Below are positions 55,531-63,892 of a DNA stretch of 64,000 bases, one piece after another. The stretch is from assembly GCF_017357525.1 (NCBI RefSeq), contig NZ_CP036172.1, positions 1,524,561 through 1,588,560 on the forward strand, in the 5' to 3' direction. Under the pieces are notes generated by a model. It was not told the DNA's origin and ran no database searches. It worked only from the letters and a program-made list of their open reading frames with translations. Source of the DNA: Methanofollis aquaemaris. Lineage in GTDB: Archaea; Halobacteriota; Methanomicrobia; Methanomicrobiales; Methanofollaceae. A program made the translations under genes and the position numbers. How positions within the stretch are numbered: the first letter of the stretch is position 1; each line of letters begins with the position of its first letter.

Positions 55531-56543
55531 CGGGCACCTCCTGTCGCCCTGACAAGGGCATCGAGCTTCTGCCGCGCCTCTCCTGAATCGATCGAATCTT
55601 TCGCACGGCGAAGGCCGTCCCCGAGGCATCCGGCCCTTCCCCCGAGATAGATCGCGGCGGCAGCGTTGAGGAGGACGATGTCGCGGGCAGGCCCGTGCTC
55701 GCCGTCGAGCATGCCCCCGAGGATCGCCGCGTTCTCGGCCGCGTCCCCGCCGGCAAGGTCGGAGAGAGAGGCCGGCGGGATCCCGAAGTCCTCGCAGGCG
55801 AGGTCATAGGTCAGGACCGCCCCCTCGCGGAGTTCGGCGACACGGGTCGGCCCCACGGTGCTGATCTCGTCGATGCCGCTCCCGTGGACCGCCATTGCCC
55901 GCCCGACGCCGAGGCTCTTCAATACCGCGGCGACCGTCTCCACGAGCGCCGGGCTGTAGACGCCGACGAGTTGCGCCTCCGCACCGGCCGGATTTGCAAG
56001 AGGGCCGAGGAGGTTGAAGACCGTCCTGATACCGAGTTCTGATCTCGGCCCGGCCACCCGGCCGAGGGCCGGGTGGTACGCCGGTGCATAGAGGAAGACA
56101 ATCCCGACCTCCTCGACGACCTCCCGGGCGCGTTCAGGTCCGAGGTCGAGGCCCACACCGAGGGCGGCGAGGACGTCGGCCGATCCGCACCTGCTTGTTG
56201 CGCTCCGGTTGCCGTGCTTCACGACAGGCACGCCGGCGCCGGCGACGACAAAGGCCGCCGCGGTGCTGATATTGAAGGTGCTGCTACCGTCTCCGCCGGT
56301 GCCACAGGTGTCGACGAGGACGCCATCGACCCGCGGCATGATCCTGAGGGAGGCCTCGCGCATCGCCTGTGCAAACGCGGAGATTTCATCTACAGACTCG
56401 CCTTTCATCCTCATTGCGGCAAGAAAACCACCGACCTGTGCCGGGGTGGCGACGCCGCAGAGGATCTCGCGCATGACCTCTCCCGCCTCTCTGCCGGAGA
56501 GTTCGCGGCCCTCGGCCACCCGGACGATCGCCTCCCTGATCAT
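55527..56543 (-). CDS. trpD: Anthranilate phosphoribosyltransferase
   Basis: TrpD joins anthranilate to PRPP. The 338-residue protein shows VDTCGTGGDGSSTFNISTAA (the PRPP loop), VPVVKHGNRSATSRCGSADV (a family signature) and RTVFNLLGPLANPA. The acidic metal-binding segment is VHGSGIDEISTVGPTRVAEL. Length and motifs are normal. It overlaps trpG and trpC by four bases each, so translation is coupled. Confidence 0.96.
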   Translation of the reverse strand: MIREAIVRVAEGRELSGREAGEVMREILCGVATPAQVGGFLAAMRMKGESVDEISAFAQAMREASLRIMPRVDGVLVDTCGTGGDGSSTFNISTAAAFVVAGAGVPVVKHGNRSATSRCGSADVLAALGVGLDLGPERAREVVEEVGIVFLYAPAYHPALGRVAGPRSELGIRTVFNLLGPLANPAGAEAQLVGVYSPALVETVAAVLKSLGVGRAMAVHGSGIDEISTVGPTRVAELREGAVLTYDLACEDFGIPPASLSDLAGGDAAENAAILGGMLDGEHGPARDIVLLNAAAAIYLGGRAGCLGDGLRRAKDSIDSGEARQKLDALVRATGGAR

Positions 56544-57121
56544 GCCCGCACCCCCTTTCCGGCAAGGAAATTCCTGATGATCCGGTCACCCTCGGGAGAG
56601 AGGATGCTCTCCGGGTGGAACTGGATGCCGTCTATGGGATAGTCCCGGTGTCTGACGCCCATCACATAACCGTCGTCCAGACTCGTCGCCGTGACCTCCA
56701 GTTCCCGCGGGAGGCTGTTTCGGTCGGCCACCAGCGAATGGTACCGGGTGGCGTCGAAGGGATCGGGAACGCCGTCGAAGATCCCGGTGCCGTCGTGGAC
56801 GATCCGGGAGGTCTTGCCGTGCATCAGACGCCCGGCCCTCGTCACCCGCCCACCGAAGACGGTGCAGATCGCCTGGTGGCCGAGACAGATCCCGAGAGTC
56901 GGGACCTCGCGGCAGATTGTCCTGAGGGCGTCCAGACAGAGCCCCGACTCTTCGGGCGTCCCGGGACCCGGGGAGAGGATGATCCGGTCGCAGTCGATCT
57001 CCCGGAGCACCGACGCAGGGGTGTCGTTCCTGACGACGATCGGATCGCTGCCGAACTTTCCGACCTGCTGATAGAGGTTGTAGGTGAAACTGTCATAGCA
57101 GTCGATGATGAGCACTCTCAT
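56540..57121 (-). CDS. trpG: Anthranilate synthase glutamine amidotransferase subunit
   Basis: TrpG releases ammonia from glutamine for TrpE. The 193-residue protein starts MRVLIIDCYDSFTYNLYQQV. The nucleophile Cys is in TLGICLGHQAICTVFGG, and the His-Glu pair is in IDGIQFHPESILSPEG. The oxyanion segment is ILSPGPGTPEES. The ATG at 57121 overlaps the trpE stop (ATGA). A role in folate synthesis (PabA) is excluded in practice by its place in the operon. Confidence 0.96.
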   Translation of the reverse strand: MRVLIIDCYDSFTYNLYQQVGKFGSDPIVVRNDTPASVLREIDCDRIILSPGPGTPEESGLCLDALRTICREVPTLGICLGHQAICTVFGGRVTRAGRLMHGKTSRIVHDGTGIFDGVPDPFDATRYHSLVADRNSLPRELEVTATSLDDGYVMGVRHRDYPIDGIQFHPESILSPEGDRIIRNFLAGKGVRA

Positions 57122-58644
57122 AGGTCGCTCCTCCCCTGTGCGATCGCCCGGAGCATGGCCGCAGCCTTGTTCCTGGTCTCTTCCCACTCGTTTTCGGGGA
57201 TGGAATCGGCGACGATGCCGGCGCCGACCTGGACCGACGCCGTCCCGTCCTCGAGGACAACGGTCCTGATCGCGATGGCAAGGTCCATATCGCCGTCGAA
57301 ACCGACATGCCCGACAGCACCGGCATAGATGCCGCGGGGGCAGGGCTCCAGGTCGTCGATGATCTGCATCGCCCTGATCTTCGGGGCGCCCGAGACCGTG
57401 CCTGCCGGGAAGCATGATGTGAAGGCATCGAAAGAGTCGTACCGGTCGTCGAGCGACCCCTCCACCGTGGAGACGATATGCTGGACATGGGAGTACTTCT
57501 CGACGCCCATGAACGCGGGCAGGCGGACCGAGCCATAGGTGCAGACCCTGCCGAGGTCGTTTCTGGCGAGGTCGACGAGCATCGTGTGCTCGGCGCGTTC
57601 CTTCGTGTCGGCAAGGAGATCCTCTCCGAGGCGGTCGTCCTCCTCAGGGGTCGCACCTCTCGGCCGCGTCCCGGCGATCGGGACGGTCGTGACCGCCCCC
57701 TTCTCCACGCGAACGAGCATCTCGGGACTTGCTCCGGCGACCTGCTGGTCCCCGAAGTCCAGGAAGTACATGTACGGACCCGGGTTGATCGCCCTGAGCG
57801 CCCTATAGATCGCAAAGGGGTCGCCCGGGTAGTCGCAGTCGATCCGCCGGGACAGGACGCCCTGAAAGATGTCGCCTGCCGCGATGTGCTCTTTCATCCT
57901 CAGGACGGCGGCCTCGAAGGCCTCCTTCGAGACGGTCGAGCGGCAGGGGAGGTCAATCCCTGCGGCTTCGGGTCGGGCTCTCTCTTCCTCCGGTTCGAGG
58001 GTCCGGATCTGTGTAACCAGCGCCCTGATCCTTGCCCTGCTCTCCTCGTACGCCCTGAGAGGGTCTGTGTCTTCGGTCAGCAGGGGGCTTGAGAAGATGT
58101 ACATCCTGCCGGCGAGGTGGTCGAAGACGATACAGTCCTGTGCAAGGAGAAGCCTGGCCAGGGGGGCGTCGGGACCGTCCCGGCGACCGGGCCCGACCTT
58201 CGGATGGAGACGGTGGACGAGGTCGTACGCGAAGTAACCGACAAAACCCCCGAAATATCTCGGGGCGCCGACATCGGCGACAGTAAACCTGCCGAGGATA
58301 GACCTGACCATCTCGACCGGGTCGGCCCCATCAGGAGAGGCAGCGACCCGGACAAAGGGCCGCGTGCCGCTGATCTCGACCGTCTCCCCCAGGGAGATCC
58401 TGAGGGCCGGGCCGACCCCGATCACCGAGTAGCGTGCACTCCGGTCACTTCCCTCCATCGACTCGAGGAGAAAACCGACGCCGTCGCAGAGCCCGACATA
58501 GACTCCCGGAGGCGTCACAGGGGGAAGGGGAAGCTCCTGGCAGAGAGGAATGATAAGGGGCCGGGACCGCCCCTCTGCAGCGGCAAGAAATTCCTGATAA
58601 CCCGGCTTGAATATCTCTGTTTCACCGATTACGGCACTATCCAT
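57118..58644 (-). CDS. trpE: Anthranilate synthase component I
   Basis: TrpE makes anthranilate from chorismate. The 508-residue protein carries the tryptophan-feedback motif LLES in GVGFLLESMEGSDRSARYSV, so the enzyme is probably inhibited by tryptophan. The chorismate-binding domain includes SPEMLVRVEKGAVTTVPIAG, ERAEHTMLVDLARNDLGRVC and the SGAPKIRAM and GAVGHVGFDGDMD segments. It starts 10 bases after trpB2 and overlaps trpG by four bases. Confidence 0.97.
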   Translation of the reverse strand: MDSAVIGETEIFKPGYQEFLAAAEGRSRPLIIPLCQELPLPPVTPPGVYVGLCDGVGFLLESMEGSDRSARYSVIGVGPALRISLGETVEISGTRPFVRVAASPDGADPVEMVRSILGRFTVADVGAPRYFGGFVGYFAYDLVHRLHPKVGPGRRDGPDAPLARLLLAQDCIVFDHLAGRMYIFSSPLLTEDTDPLRAYEESRARIRALVTQIRTLEPEEERARPEAAGIDLPCRSTVSKEAFEAAVLRMKEHIAAGDIFQGVLSRRIDCDYPGDPFAIYRALRAINPGPYMYFLDFGDQQVAGASPEMLVRVEKGAVTTVPIAGTRPRGATPEEDDRLGEDLLADTKERAEHTMLVDLARNDLGRVCTYGSVRLPAFMGVEKYSHVQHIVSTVEGSLDDRYDSFDAFTSCFPAGTVSGAPKIRAMQIIDDLEPCPRGIYAGAVGHVGFDGDMDLAIAIRTVVLEDGTASVQVGAGIVADSIPENEWEETRNKAAAMLRAIAQGRSDL

Positions 58645-58654
58645 TCCACCGGCA

Positions 58655-60013
58655 TCACCCCACCTTCGGCAGGTGCGCGAGCGATTCGCGGATCAGCTCG
58701 GCCGGGTATTCGTAGTCAGGGAGGCCGCCCGCAAGATAGGCATCATAGCTTGCGAAGTCGAAGTTGCCGTGGCCCGAGTTGTTGAAGAGGATCACCTTCT
58801 CCTCGCCGGTCTTCCGGCAGGCGAGGGCGGCGTCGATCGCCACCTTCACGGCATGGGCCGCCTCGGGGGCGACGATGATCCCCTCGGTCCTCGCGAAGGT
58901 GAGGGCGGCATCGAAGACCTCGTTCTGGTGGCAGGAGACGGCCCGCACCGCCCCGGCGTCGGCGAGGTGGGCGACCAGAGGCGAGACGCCGTGGTACCGC
59001 AGCCCGCCCGCGTGGATCGCCGGCGGCACGAAGTCGTGGCCCAGGGTGAACATCTTCAGGAGGGGAGTGAGGCCCGCGATGTCGCCGTAGTCGTAGGCGA
59101 AGAGCCCCTTCGTGAGGGTCGGGCAGGCCGCGGGTTCGACGCCGACGACGTCGGTCTCCGGGTGCTTCCCGCGGAGTTTGTCCCCGACAAAGGGGAAGGC
59201 GAGGCCGGCGAAGTTCGAACCGCCGCCGACGGAGCCGATGACCATGTCGGGATAGGCGTCGTCCATCGCCAGCTGCTCCCGCGCCTCAAGGCCGATGACC
59301 GTCTGGTGGAGACAGACATGGTTCAGGACCGAACCGAGGGCGTAGTTTGTATTTTTATGATGCACCGCGTCCTCCACCGCCTCGGAGATCGCGATGCCCA
59401 GGCTCCCCGGCGTGTCCGGGTGATCGGCAAGGACCTTCCTGCCCGCGTCCGTCCTCTCGCTCGGCGACGGGATGCACTCGGCCCCGTAGACCTGCATCAT
59501 GCTCTTCCGGTACGGTTTCTGGGCGTAGGACGACCTGACCATGTACACGGTGCAGGCCATGCCGAAGAGGGCGGTCGCAAAGGCGAGGGAGGAACCCCAC
59601 TGCCCGGCGCCGGTCTCTGTGGCGATACGCTCGACACCTTCCTTCATATTGTAATAGGCCTGCGGCACCGCCGTGTTCGGCTTGTGGCTGCCCGGCGGGC
59701 TGACACCCTCCCACTTGTAATAGATCCTCGCCGGCGTCTTCAGGTACTTTTCGAGGCGCCGCGCCCTGTACAGGGGGCTCGGCCTCCAGAGCCTGAGGAT
59801 GTCCCGCACCTCGTCGGGGATGGGGACGGAGCGCTCGGTCGCCATCTCCTGCCTGATCAGTTCGCGGGGAAAGATGGCCGCCAGGTCATCAGGCACCACC
59901 GGTTTTCCCGTGCCCGGGTGAAGAGGCGGGGCGAGAGGCGTCGGCAGGTCGGCCTGAATGTTGTACCAGGCCTTCGGGATGGCGTCCTCGTCCAGGAGGA
60001 TCTTCGTCTGCAT
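58655..60013 (-). CDS. Tryptophan synthase beta-like protein TrpB2
   Basis: From the ATG at 60013 the protein has 452 residues, longer than TrpB1, as usual for the TrpB2 group. The PLP lysine is in [20 protein letters not shown], the catalytic Glu in [20 protein letters not shown] and the phosphate loop in [16 protein letters not shown]. TrpB2 enzymes make tryptophan from indole and serine without needing TrpA, or salvage indole. Here it heads the trp operon, in addition to the TrpB1 that is paired with TrpA. The start has no ribosome-binding site, but a TATA box lies 27 bases upstream, so the mRNA is probably leaderless. Confidence 0.95.
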   Translation of the reverse strand: MQTKILLDEDAIPKAWYNIQADLPTPLAPPLHPGTGKPVVPDDLAAIFPRELIRQEMATERSVPIPDEVRDILRLWRPSPLYRARRLEKYLKTPARIYYKWEGVSPPGSHKPNTAVPQAYYNMKEGVERIATETGAGQWGSSLAFATALFGMACTVYMVRSSYAQKPYRKSMMQVYGAECIPSPSERTDAGRKVLADHPDTPGSLGIAISEAVEDAVHHKNTNYALGSVLNHVCLHQTVIGLEAREQLAMDDAYPDMVIGSVGGGSNFAGLAFPFVGDKLRGKHPETDVVGVEPAACPTLTKGLFAYDYGDIAGLTPLLKMFTLGHDFVPPAIHAGGLRYHGVSPLVAHLADAGAVRAVSCHQNEVFDAALTFARTEGIIVAPEAAHAVKVAIDAALACRKTGEEKVILFNNSGHGNFDFASYDAYLAGGLPDYEYPAELIRESLAHLPKVG

Positions 60014-60024
60014 GAAAGGGAGTA

Positions 60025-60050
60025 CACAATGAACATAGATATACATTGTG
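60025..60050 (-). promoter_or_regulatory. trp operon promoter with TATA-flanking inverted repeat (candidate operator)
   Basis: On the minus strand CACAATG (60050-60044) and CATTGTG (60031-60025) form a perfect 7-base inverted repeat with a 12-base spacer. The spacer begins TATATCTATG, the TATA box for the trpB2 start at 60013 (27 bases away). A protein bound to this palindrome would cover the TATA box, so it is a strong candidate repressor site. It differs from the TGTACA TRP box known for TrpY in Methanothermobacter. Confidence 0.6.
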
Positions 60051-60117
60051 GAACAGAACGTTACATCGGAGATTGGAGACGCCGGGCATGGCCCGATTTT
60101 ATAGAGCAGGACGATTC

Positions 60118-60744
60118 ATGATGATGGAGATGGACGGCATTGCAGGGGCCCTGATTCTCGGCCTCGTCATCGGTCTTTCAGGCGCCCTTGCGCCGGGACC
60201 GACCCTGGTGGCGACGATCAGGGGGGCGCTCGCGGAGGGGTGGGCGGCAGGGCCGAAGGTCGCGGCCGGGCACGCCGCCCTGGAGACGGCGGTCTTCCTC
60301 GCCGTCGTCGCAGGCCTCGGGATTGCAGCCGCGTCTGTCGGCCCCGCGGTCGCCCTTCTCGGCGGGGCGGCCCTCGTCGTCTTCGGCGCGATGACCATCA
60401 GGGAGAGCAGGACCGCGGTGCTGGAGGCCGCTCCTGCCGGGACGGCTGGGAACCCGTACGTCGCCGGGGCCATAACGAGCGCTGCAAACCCCTATTTCTG
60501 GATCTGGTGGCTCACCATCGGAGCCGGCCTCCTCCTTGACGGCCTCGCCGGGGGTCTGGCCGTCGCCGGCGCCTTCATGATCGGCCACTGGGCCGCGGAC
60601 TTCGGGTGGTTCGGGCTCGTCGCCGCGGCCACCGCGGGAGGGAGGAGAGTCATGAGCGTCGGGCAGTACCGCCTCGTCCTCGGCGCATGCGGCCTCTTCC
60701 TCATCCTCTTCGGGGCGTCGTACCTCTGGCGGGCCTTCGCCTGA
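60118..60744 (+). CDS. LysE-family amino acid exporter
   Basis: The protein (about 208 residues) has five to six membrane helices. It starts MDGIAGALILGLVIGLSGAL followed by APGPTLVATIRGALAEG, the typical LysE/RhtB N-terminus (family pattern GxxPGP). A later motif, ITSAANPYFWIWW, also fits the family. Several Met codons in a row (60118, 60121, 60124, 60130) leave the exact start open. A TTTTATAG box lies about 15-25 bases before them. It is divergent from the trp operon, so export of tryptophan or an aromatic amino acid is a reasonable guess, not shown. Confidence 0.85.
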   Translation: MMMEMDGIAGALILGLVIGLSGALAPGPTLVATIRGALAEGWAAGPKVAAGHAALETAVFLAVVAGLGIAAASVGPAVALLGGAALVVFGAMTIRESRTAVLEAAPAGTAGNPYVAGAITSAANPYFWIWWLTIGAGLLLDGLAGGLAVAGAFMIGHWAADFGWFGLVAAATAGGRRVMSVGQYRLVLGACGLFLILFGASYLWRAFA

Positions 60745-60747
60745 GGG

Positions 60748-60996
60748 TCATCTCTCGCCCGCGGACCGTGCCGCGGCATCGTCGTACACGCGGGCCTTCC
60801 CCCGCACCTCGCCCTTCTTTGCCCGCGGGCTGAGACGGTCGAGCACGACAGAGGCCGGGTCGGCACCGGAGAGAAGGGCGAGCGCGTCGACGATCTCGGA
60901 CCTCGACGGGATGGGGCCGACAAACCGCGCCGTAAAATCGATCTCGATCCTCCGCCTCTCCTCCTCCCTCTCGTACCGGGAAAAATCGATGTCCAT
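60748..60996 (-). CDS. Small S24e-like protein (possible divergent ribosomal protein eS24 paralogue)
   Basis: The 82-residue protein reads like the core of archaeal S24e. It begins MDIDFSRYEREEERRRIEID, continues FVGPIPSRSEIVDALALLSG, and has VVLDRLSPRAKKGEVRGKAR before a final VYDD. Archaeal S24e is usually near 100 residues, has a GR/RRE motif early, and sits next to S27ae and RNA polymerase genes; none of those are here. It ends three bases after the convergent LysE gene. It may be an extra or repurposed copy, or the genome's only copy moved elsewhere. Confidence 0.55.
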   Translation of the reverse strand: MDIDFSRYEREEERRRIEIDFTARFVGPIPSRSEIVDALALLSGADPASVVLDRLSPRAKKGEVRGKARVYDDAAARSAGER

Positions 60997-61039
60997 GTCT
61001 CACCATGCAAGAGGAAAAGAGTTGAAGGTTTGGGAACGT

Positions 61040-61128
61040 GGCTCTGTTGAATCGAGCATGAACCGGGGGCACGCCTCAGGCACGCCGGCATGAAAATCTT
61101 TCATCGCTGATCTTCGGAGTGTGGAAGG
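61040..61128. repeat. Dispersed intergenic repeat, copy 4 (short)
   Basis: It starts GGCTCTGTTGAATCGAGCAT and carries ATGAAAATC and GTGTGGAAGGATC, a shortened form of the arm in copies 3 and 5. It stands immediately head-to-tail before copy 5, whose GGCTCTG begins at 61132. Together they fill the start of the 60997-62575 gap, in which I find no gene. Confidence 0.65.
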
Positions 61129-61131
61129 ATC

Positions 61132-61445
61132 GGCTCTGTTGAATCGGGCATGAACCCCTGGCTCAAGTGTACGCCATGAAAATTGCTGAGTAGCGTTTCG
61201 AGGCGTGGAGGGATCCTTGATCCCTCTCTTAGCAAAGGAGGCGAGAAGGGCACCATTCAATCGCCACCCCCCGGTTATCTTCGCCGTGGGGGGTCCGGGG
61301 TCTCTCTCCCCAGCACCGGACGGCAGGTTCAAATCTTTTGGTTGGGGGGGCACTTCTGATGGATGTGCCTTCCCCCATCTTCACGCCGGGGTCGCTGCCC
61401 CCGAGACCCCCGAGATGAAGATAGGAGCGGGAAGGTGGAGGGCTG
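61132..61445. repeat. Dispersed intergenic repeat, copy 5
   Basis: It starts GGCTCTGTTGAATCGGGCAT, aligns with copy 3 through GTTTCGAGGCGTGGAGGGAT and CTCTTAGCAAAGG, and continues into the GC-rich core in the orientation opposite to copies 1 and 2 (GTGCCTTCCCCCAT near 61366). The order arm then inverted core is the mirror of copy 1, showing that the arm and core form one element. No coding potential is visible. Confidence 0.7.
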
Positions 61446-61975
61446 ATCATTCAGAAGATGCCTCTGACCTCTGCGTATCAGTCATGCAGAGGCTCGGGGC
61501 GATTAAATATTTATTCGCCACTACTGAGCAGATATTCTGGATCATTTTCATGGTAATTGCTCATGAAGCGAACGCACGCTTCATGCATACCATATGAAAA
61601 TTTCATGTTGCAGGTCTCCGGGGCATGGAGGGATCGAGATGAAACGCCGGGAACCTTGGACCCGACCCTTACACCCTCGCGCCCGGTTCGCGCCAGGGTG
61701 GTGGCAATGTGGCGATCGAGGAAAAAAGTTGATCATGACCCGGATCTGTGTACAGAATACATAGAGAGAAGTGTGTACAGTTACCCCTGATAATTTGCAC
61801 ACGATCCGGAGAACACCCGGTACCGGTGATCGTGAGGTAGGTTTCCCCGGTCGTGATCCCGGCGCGAGTGTAAACAACATGGAGCACCCCGCATGCATGC
61901 TCCGATCATCGATCGAGGGTTGCTGGCGAGCCATTATCCGGTGCAAGCCAGGCGAGAAGAAGAAAATAACTCTCT

Positions 61976-62190
61976 GGTCCTGTAGAATTTGCCATGAGCG
62001 GGGGGCACGCCTCAAGCATACTGGATGAAAATTTCTTGTCGCTCGATCTCCGGGTGTTGAAATAGTTTAGATCCCTCTTTTCAGGACATAGGATCAGTGG
62101 AGGTGCTGTTCAAGCGCCGCCCCTCGGTTATCCTCATACGTGGGGAGTCCGGGGGGTCTCCCCCCGGCGCGAGACGACGGTGAAGATTCT
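61976..62190. repeat. Dispersed intergenic repeat, copy 6 (degenerate)
   Basis: It starts GGTCCTGTAGAATTTGCCAT, continues with CAAGCATACTGGATGAAAAT as in copy 7, and has the CCGCCCCTCGGTTATCCTCA and GGGGGGTCTCCCCCC hairpin region of the core. Between copies 5 and 6 (61446-61975) there is about 530 bases with a partly similar stretch at 61578-61640, a direct repeat of TGTGTACAG (about 61748 and 61780), and nothing I recognise as a gene. Confidence 0.55.
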
Positions 62191-62215
62191 ACGATCAAGG
62201 GCGGCAATTGAACGT

Positions 62216-62336
62216 ATCCTTCAGGGGCCCTGTTGCGAGGAGAGGAATCAAGTATCCCTCCGCACTCAGGAGAACTACAACGAGATATTTTCATCACGTA
62301 TGCTTGAACCCGGGGTTCATGAACAATTCTACAAGG
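62216..62336. repeat. Dispersed intergenic repeat, copy 7 (inverted arm)
   Basis: Read on the minus strand from 62336, this is CCTTGTAGAATTGTTCATGA followed by CAAGCATACGTGATGAAAAT, TCTCCTGAGTGCGGAGGGAT and CTTGATTCCTCTCCT. It is an inverted copy of the arm in copies 3, 5 and 6. It faces copy 6, so copies 6 and 7 together form a large imperfect inverted pair. From 62337 to the GerW start there is AT-richer sequence with a TATA element near 62540. Confidence 0.6.
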
Positions 62337-62575
62337 CTGAGATTCTTATTATTTCTCAGAATTCATCAAGATCTGCACCCTGCAATGTCAGCATCGAACA
62401 CATTGAAGGACACCATCCCCCTTTATACAACCCGAAATAAATTCTCGCTGAAAACTTGAACCAACCTATTCAATCCCTCTCTCGAACAGAATCGATGAAC
62501 TCATCATCGTCTGCAGCCCACACACATCGCCCATATCTTCTTATATCATCTCAACCATGCTCAATCGTGGTTTCC

Positions 62576-62986
62576 ATGACAGGAGAAGAGATGGTCAGAG
62601 TAACCGCCGAAGAGCTCAGGAACTTCATCACAGCAAAGGCGGTCATTGGTGAACCCCTCGACCTTGGAGATAAGGTCGTCTTTTCGATCGCACGATTCGG
62701 GTTTGCTTTCGGTGCCGGAGCAGGAAGAGGAAAAGAATCTGAGAAAGGCGGAGAAGGAGTGGGAGAAGGAGGAGGAGCAGGAGGGGGTGTCGATCCTATC
62801 GCTCTGCTCGTCGTCCATAAGGATGTAAAGGGCCCAGGAGGCGTCCAGATCTTTCCGATGACCAAGAAAGGGATGGTCGCGGAAGTGATCGAGACGATCG
62901 GGGAGAGCATCCCGCCGGTGATCGAGCAACTGGCCTCTGTCATCGGAGAGAAAAAGCAGGAAGCAGAGAAACCTGAAGAGGAGTAG
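62576..62986 (+). CDS. GerW/YtfJ-family protein
   Basis: The 136-residue protein fits the GerW (YtfJ) family, named for a Bacillus spore-germination protein but also found in non-spore-formers. The landmarks are VIGEPLDLGDKVVFSIARFG, a glycine-rich stretch ending GGGAGGGVDPIALLVV, and a C-terminal helix ending KQEAEKPEEE. A TTATAT box lies about 30 bases before the ATG at 62576, supporting this start; an upstream ATG at 62495 would add 27 residues. It is followed after 12 bases by a DUF2953 gene, the same pairing as ytfJ-ytfI in Bacillus. The function in archaea is unknown. Confidence 0.82.
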   Translation: MTGEEMVRVTAEELRNFITAKAVIGEPLDLGDKVVFSIARFGFAFGAGAGRGKESEKGGEGVGEGGGAGGGVDPIALLVVHKDVKGPGGVQIFPMTKKGMVAEVIETIGESIPPVIEQLASVIGEKKQEAEKPEEE

Positions 62987-62998
62987 TCGTCCAGAACC

Positions 62999-63652
62999 AT
63001 GGGAGGCAGCGAAATAATCCTCCTCTGCACCCTTCTAGGATTTGTCGGCCTCTTCATGTTCCTGATCCTCCTCATACCATTACGGATCAGAGGAGGCGGA
63101 TCGTTTGAGGGCGGAGACTGGGCGATCGCCCTCACTGCGAATTGGGCGGCCGCGGGGATCAGAGTGGAAGGCGGAGAGAAGTGGAAGATGACCTTCCTCC
63201 TCAGCAGGACACCGGTGATGAGAGTGTGCCTGCCTTCAGATGAAAAAATTCTTGAGACAGAGGAAGCGGAAGCGGAGGAAGAAGTGACGTTGCCGGGTCT
63301 GAAAGCGGTCAGAGAGGCAGGCTCGACACTCCCATATCTATTCCAGTATTTCAGGCAGATCATTGCCCATACCGGCCTTGAAAAAGTCTCTCTCTGGTTT
63401 CGCGGGGGATTCGGAGACCCGGTTACAACCGGCGAAGTTTTCGGTGCAGTGCAGGCATTGAACGGAGTTCTGTGGCCGACACCAATACACCTGAAGATGG
63501 AACCCCTCTTCGCAGAGGGTGAACCCGCCGGAGAGGGGGAGATCGCCTTCAACATCAGACGACCGGTTGCTCTCCTCGTCTCCGGGGCACGCCTGATCAT
63601 TCAGCCTGAAGTCCGCACCACCATCCAGAGAGCAACACGGAGAGACGAATGA
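62999..63652 (+). CDS. DUF2953-family membrane-anchored protein
   Basis: The 217-residue protein has one N-terminal membrane helix (IILLCTLLGFVGLFMFLILL) followed by a beta-rich part (IRGGGSFEGGDWAIALTANW) and a C-terminal segment LEKVSLWFRGGFGDPVTTGE. This layout fits DUF2953 (Bacillus YtfI). It lies between the GerW-like gene and a small gene that overlaps it by ATGA, so the three are probably one operon. The soluble part may face either side of the membrane. No activity is known for the family. Confidence 0.78.
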   Translation: MGGSEIILLCTLLGFVGLFMFLILLIPLRIRGGGSFEGGDWAIALTANWAAAGIRVEGGEKWKMTFLLSRTPVMRVCLPSDEKILETEEAEAEEEVTLPGLKAVREAGSTLPYLFQYFRQIIAHTGLEKVSLWFRGGFGDPVTTGEVFGAVQALNGVLWPTPIHLKMEPLFAEGEPAGEGEIAFNIRRPVALLVSGARLIIQPEVRTTIQRATRRDE

Positions 63653-63888
63653 AAGATATCGTCGTCGGAGAAGCAGTCGTCACCGGTGACAGGGCAGTGG
63701 TTCCCTTCATAAAAGAAATCGAACTCTCGGGCGCGGGAGGGATCCTCTATTCGGCGCGACCGGTCGCTCTCATCGTCGCTGAAACCGGGAGTACGCTTCT
63801 CTTCCGTCTCGACACCGGGGTGTCCCTCTCTGAAGAGACGATCCACAAGGGGGTAGAACAGGCCTCTGATGCCCTCAAGAGAGAATGA
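63649..63888 (+). CDS. Small hypothetical protein of the GerW/DUF2953 set
   Basis: The 79-residue protein (MKDIVVGEAVVTGDRAVVPF as start) has no signal peptide or membrane helix. The segment GILYSARPVALIVAETGSTL loosely resembles the PIALLVV region of the GerW-like protein two genes upstream, so it may be a small relative, but this is weak. It overlaps the DUF2953 gene by ATGA, a strong sign of translational coupling and of being a real gene. Confidence 0.6.
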   Translation: MKDIVVGEAVVTGDRAVVPFIKEIELSGAGGILYSARPVALIVAETGSTLLFRLDTGVSLSEETIHKGVEQASDALKRE

Positions 63889-63892
63889 AACC

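Noticed and set aside
61581-62015. 144-codon minus-strand ORF in the large gap
   Set aside because: The translation is rich in Arg, Ser, Pro and Cys without domain motifs and overlaps repeat sequence; no ribosome site or coupling supports it.
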